7,140 nt of DNA from JAQVWU01 sp964628455 (GTDB lineage Bacteria; Bacillota; Clostridia; Oscillospirales; CAG-272): assembly GCA_964628455.1 (NCBI GenBank), contig CAZVPD010000178.1, forward strand, positions 1 to 7,140, given 5' to 3'. This document shows, piece after piece, positions 5,375 to 7,140 of the stretch (positions are counted from its first letter, which is position 1; every line of letters begins with the position of its first letter). The position numbers and the translations under genes are program-made. The notes beneath the pieces are model-generated. The model was not told the origin of the DNA. It made no database searches and worked only from the letters and a program-made list of their open reading frames with translations.

Positions 5375-5403
5375 ATTATACTATATTTACGGGAAAAAGT
5401 AAA
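5375..5403 (-). promoter_or_regulatory. Distal pduL promoter candidate
   Basis: On the minus strand TTTACT (5398-5403) is followed after 17 nt by a perfect TATAAT (5375-5380). The start would be near 5368, with a leader of about 115 nt. The -10 box falls in the second copy of the ATTATTATACTATA repeat. Confidence 0.5.
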
Positions 5404-5423
5404 GTGTGAATAGAAAGAATAAG

Positions 5424-5461
5424 AAAAAAAACAGAAATACGGTCCGGTATGAACCCGGACC
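5424..5461 (-). terminator. Terminator of the sulfatase gene
   Basis: A perfect 7-bp GC-rich stem (GGTCCGG 5441-5447 with CCGGACC 5455-5461, 7-nt loop) lies just after the sulfatase stop. On the minus strand it is followed, after 9 nt, by eight T residues (complement of 5424-5431). The delayed U tract is not ideal but the position fits. Confidence 0.6.
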
Positions 5462-5477
5462 GAGACGTTAAAAATTT

Positions 5478-6860
5478 TCAACGAAGTTCTTCCAGACCGA
5501 AATAACGCTGGCTTTCATTCCATTGAGAAACCAGCCCGTTGACCCGGATAAACTCCTGCCATTCAAGATAACCGTCCTGTTTCCCGACCTCCCGGTCCAG
5601 CAGCTCCGTCAGAGAAGCAAGGATGCCGGAAAACGATTCATCTCCGGCAAGACTGCGCTGTTCGCCCGGATCCGAAGAAAGGTCATAGAGCTCGCTGCGC
5701 CAGATGCCGGCGGTGTCGGGGGAACGGACAAGCTTAAAGCTGCCGGAAACAACCGCACGCCACTCGCCGCTTCCTCGAAGCGCTGCCTGGTGGCACGGTA
5801 TGTATTCGGTCAGATAACAGTGCCCTCCGGTTTCGGTGCCGTCGATCACATCTCCGGCATCGCGGCCGTCAAAAGCTTCCGCGGATATATCGATACCCGC
5901 AAGCGAAAGCAGAGTCGGCGCGACATCAACCAGACTTGCGAACCCGTTCCGGATACCCGCCCTGATTTTATTTCCGTATGAAATGATAAACGGGATATGC
6001 ACCGATTCTTCAAAAGGAAGCTGTTTGTCGGTAAGTCCGTGACTTCCGAGCATATTGCCGTGGTCGGACGTATAGACTATGATTGTCTCGCCGCGCAGTC
6101 CCCTTGCGTCAAGCGCGGCAAGCAGGCGTCCCATCATCGCGTCCAGCTCCGTGATATGGGCATAATAACCCCGGATCTGACGGCGAAGCGCGGTTTCATC
6201 GAATGTTATCCGGGGCGAACGCCTGACGGGAAAACTCACATTATCCCTCAGCCCGAAGGTCGTTTCGTCATAAAACGACAGCGTTTCGGGCGGAACCAGG
6301 TCGTAAGGATCATGCGGTGTACCGAAAGACAAAAACAGCGCAAACGGCCTGTCTTTATCTGCAGAAGCGATATAGTGTTCGGCAAGGGCGGTCTGTATAT
6401 GCGGTTCGTAACCGTTTTCAAAATGACGGACATTTTCATTGTCGTCGTAATAGGCTTTCATGTAATTGTGGTTGCAGTTGCACCCCCGCCAATAATCGAA
6501 CCCCAGCCTGTTTTCCGCTGTGATAAACTGATCGCGGGGAACTCCGCCCAGATGCCATTTGCCGAAATAAGCCGTATGATAATCGTTTTCATTGAATATA
6601 TGAGCCATACTCCGGGTTCCGGTGCGTATCCGAAGGTCATTGGTGACCGCGCCGTGACGCAGCGGATATGTACCGGTCAGCAGTGTGCCGCGTGCCGGTA
6701 CGCAGACGGGACAGTTGGAATAAAAGCGGCTGAATACCGCGGAATCCGCCGCCCACGCATCTATATGGGGCGTTTTGACCTCGCTGTTGCCATAGCAGCC
6801 AAGATCGCAGAAGCGCTGCTGATCGGAAAAAACAAACAGAATATTCGGATGTTTCGGCAT
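5478..6860 (-). CDS. Type I sulfatase (arylsulfatase A-like, formylglycine-dependent), cytosolic
   Basis: The product hydrolyses sulfate esters; most likely the substrate is a carbohydrate sulfate. All hallmarks of the alkaline phosphatase-type sulfatase fold are present over 460 residues: NILFVFSDQQ (6-15) with metal-site D13, the signature CVPARGTLLTG (53-63) in which C53 would be oxidised to formylglycine, GKWHLGG (100-106) with K101 and H103, PHDPY (182-186) with H183, TSDHGNMLGSHG (264-275) with D266 and H267, and K279. A C-terminal ELYDLSSDPGEQRSLA (390-405) is the usual C-subdomain motif. No signal peptide precedes MPKHPNILFV, so the enzyme probably acts on imported substrates in the cytosol. 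The Cys-type signature needs FGE or the radical-SAM enzyme anSME, neither of which is in the window. AGGAG (6866-6870) is 5 nt from the ATG. No convincing promoter was found in the 92 nt after gnd, so partial read-through from gnd is possible. Confidence 0.93.
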   Translation of the reverse strand: MPKHPNILFVFSDQQRFCDLGCYGNSEVKTPHIDAWAADSAVFSRFYSNCPVCVPARGTLLTGTYPLRHGAVTNDLRIRTGTRSMAHIFNENDYHTAYFGKWHLGGVPRDQFITAENRLGFDYWRGCNCNHNYMKAYYDDNENVRHFENGYEPHIQTALAEHYIASADKDRPFALFLSFGTPHDPYDLVPPETLSFYDETTFGLRDNVSFPVRRSPRITFDETALRRQIRGYYAHITELDAMMGRLLAALDARGLRGETIIVYTSDHGNMLGSHGLTDKQLPFEESVHIPFIISYGNKIRAGIRNGFASLVDVAPTLLSLAGIDISAEAFDGRDAGDVIDGTETGGHCYLTEYIPCHQAALRGSGEWRAVVSGSFKLVRSPDTAGIWRSELYDLSSDPGEQRSLAGDESFSGILASLTELLDREVGKQDGYLEWQEFIRVNGLVSQWNESQRYFGLEELR

Positions 6861-6910
6861 AATGGCTCCTGTTTTCGTCTTTTGTCATTCGGTAGTTACC
6901 GCGCAGTAAA

Positions 6911-6946
6911 TTAAAAAGCAGAATGATGTCCGGTTATCCGGTCATC
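6911..6946 (-). terminator. Probable terminator of gnd
   Basis: GATGTCCGG (6925-6933) pairs with CCGGTCATC (6938-6946) in a 9-position stem with one central mismatch and a TTAT loop. On the minus strand it starts 6 nt after the gnd stop and is followed within about 7 nt by five T residues (complement of 6913-6917). It may attenuate rather than fully stop transcription into the sulfatase gene. Confidence 0.5.
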
Positions 6947-6952
6947 TGTGTT

Positions 6953-7140
6953 TTAAACCACATATTCGCTTGAAGCCGTATCTCCCCCGTGTCCGGTCCA
7001 GTTGGTATGGAAGAAGACGCCGCGCGGACTGTCCAGCCTTTCATAGGTGTGCGCGCCGAAATAGTCGCGCTGAGCCTGCAGGAGATTGGCCGGCAGGCGG
7101 GCGCTGCGGTACGCGTCGAAATAATTCAGGGCGGTGCTCA
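6953..7140 (-). CDS. gnd: 6-phosphogluconate dehydrogenase (decarboxylating), C-terminal 61 residues only
   Basis: The reading frame enters from the right edge (codons start at 7138 after two partial bases) and ends TAA at 6953-6955. The 61 visible residues contain LPANLLQAQRDYFGAHTYE and then a VFFHTNW motif, the hallmark C-terminus of 6-phosphogluconate dehydrogenase. This enzyme oxidises 6-phosphogluconate to ribulose 5-phosphate and CO2 with NADP or NAD in the oxidative pentose phosphate pathway. The visible Arg and His spaced six apart in QRDYFGAH match the tail residues that reach into the partner subunit's substrate site (R446 and H452 of the sheep enzyme). The full protein is normally about 470-490 residues, so roughly seven-eighths lies outside the window. 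The frame is intact to the stop; the C-terminus GGDTASSEYVV follows the conserved part. Coenzyme preference cannot be judged from this piece. Confidence 0.93.
   Translation of the reverse strand, partial: STALNYFDAYRSARLPANLLQAQRDYFGAHTYERLDSPRGVFFHTNWTGHGGDTASSEYVV

Noticed and set aside
5997..6914. 305-codon open frame on the plus strand opposite the sulfatase
   Set aside because: It is entirely antisense to a sulfatase with a complete set of catalytic motifs, has no ribosome binding site of note, and its product resembles no family. Long antisense frames arise easily from the codon bias of the true gene.
6861..6952. Dedicated promoter for the sulfatase
   Set aside because: No pair of hexamers with acceptable spacing was found on the minus strand; calling one would be forced.

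Overview
The window looks like a piece of chromosome from an anaerobic, low-to-mid GC Firmicutes (Clostridia-like) bacterium. The reasons are near-consensus sigma-A type promoters (TTGACA-N16/17-TATAAT), strong AGGAGG-type ribosome binding sites, a TTG start backed by a good Shine-Dalgarno site, compact intergenic regions with U-tract terminators, and a PduL-type phosphotransacylase. The assignment is an inference; fibre-degrading gut Lentisphaerota/Verrucomicrobiota also carry many sulfatases and URO-D-like proteins.

Layout. 1-185: AT-rich intergenic region with two back-to-back promoters whose -35 boxes lie in a perfect 13-bp inverted repeat. One promoter serves rsgA; the other must serve a gene left of the window. 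186-1127 (+): rsgA, a ribosome-assembly GTPase, ending at a bidirectional terminator (1169-1207) shared with the convergent SPFH/prohibitin-like membrane protein gene (1215-2102, -). 2103-2247: short gap with a weak promoter candidate and a possible 21-residue ORF. 2248-3192 (-): compact cytosolic protein resembling the catalytic barrel of GH29 (alpha-L-fucosidase family). 3193-3361: divergent control region with two strong promoters, each overlapping its own perfect palindrome. 3362-4495 (+): URO-D-superfamily protein, ending at a terminator that touches the convergent pduL-like gene (4682-5254, -). 5267-5477: tandem promoters for pduL and the terminator of the next gene. 5478-6860 (-): cytosolic Cys-type sulfatase. 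6953-7140 (-): the last 61 codons of gnd (6-phosphogluconate dehydrogenase), cut by the window edge.

How the genes fit together. rsgA, gnd and pduL are housekeeping or central-metabolism functions: ribosome maturation, the oxidative pentose phosphate pathway, and acyl-CoA to acyl-phosphate conversion for fermentation. The GH29-like protein and the sulfatase suggest intracellular processing of imported sulfated or deoxy-sugar glycans. The divergent GH29-like/URO-D-like pair, with palindromic operator candidates inside both promoters, is the least explained and most interesting part. It looks like a regulated module whose substrate and chemistry are not evident. No tRNA, rRNA, CRISPR array, insertion sequence or phage element was seen, and no gene-free stretch exceeds 300 bases.
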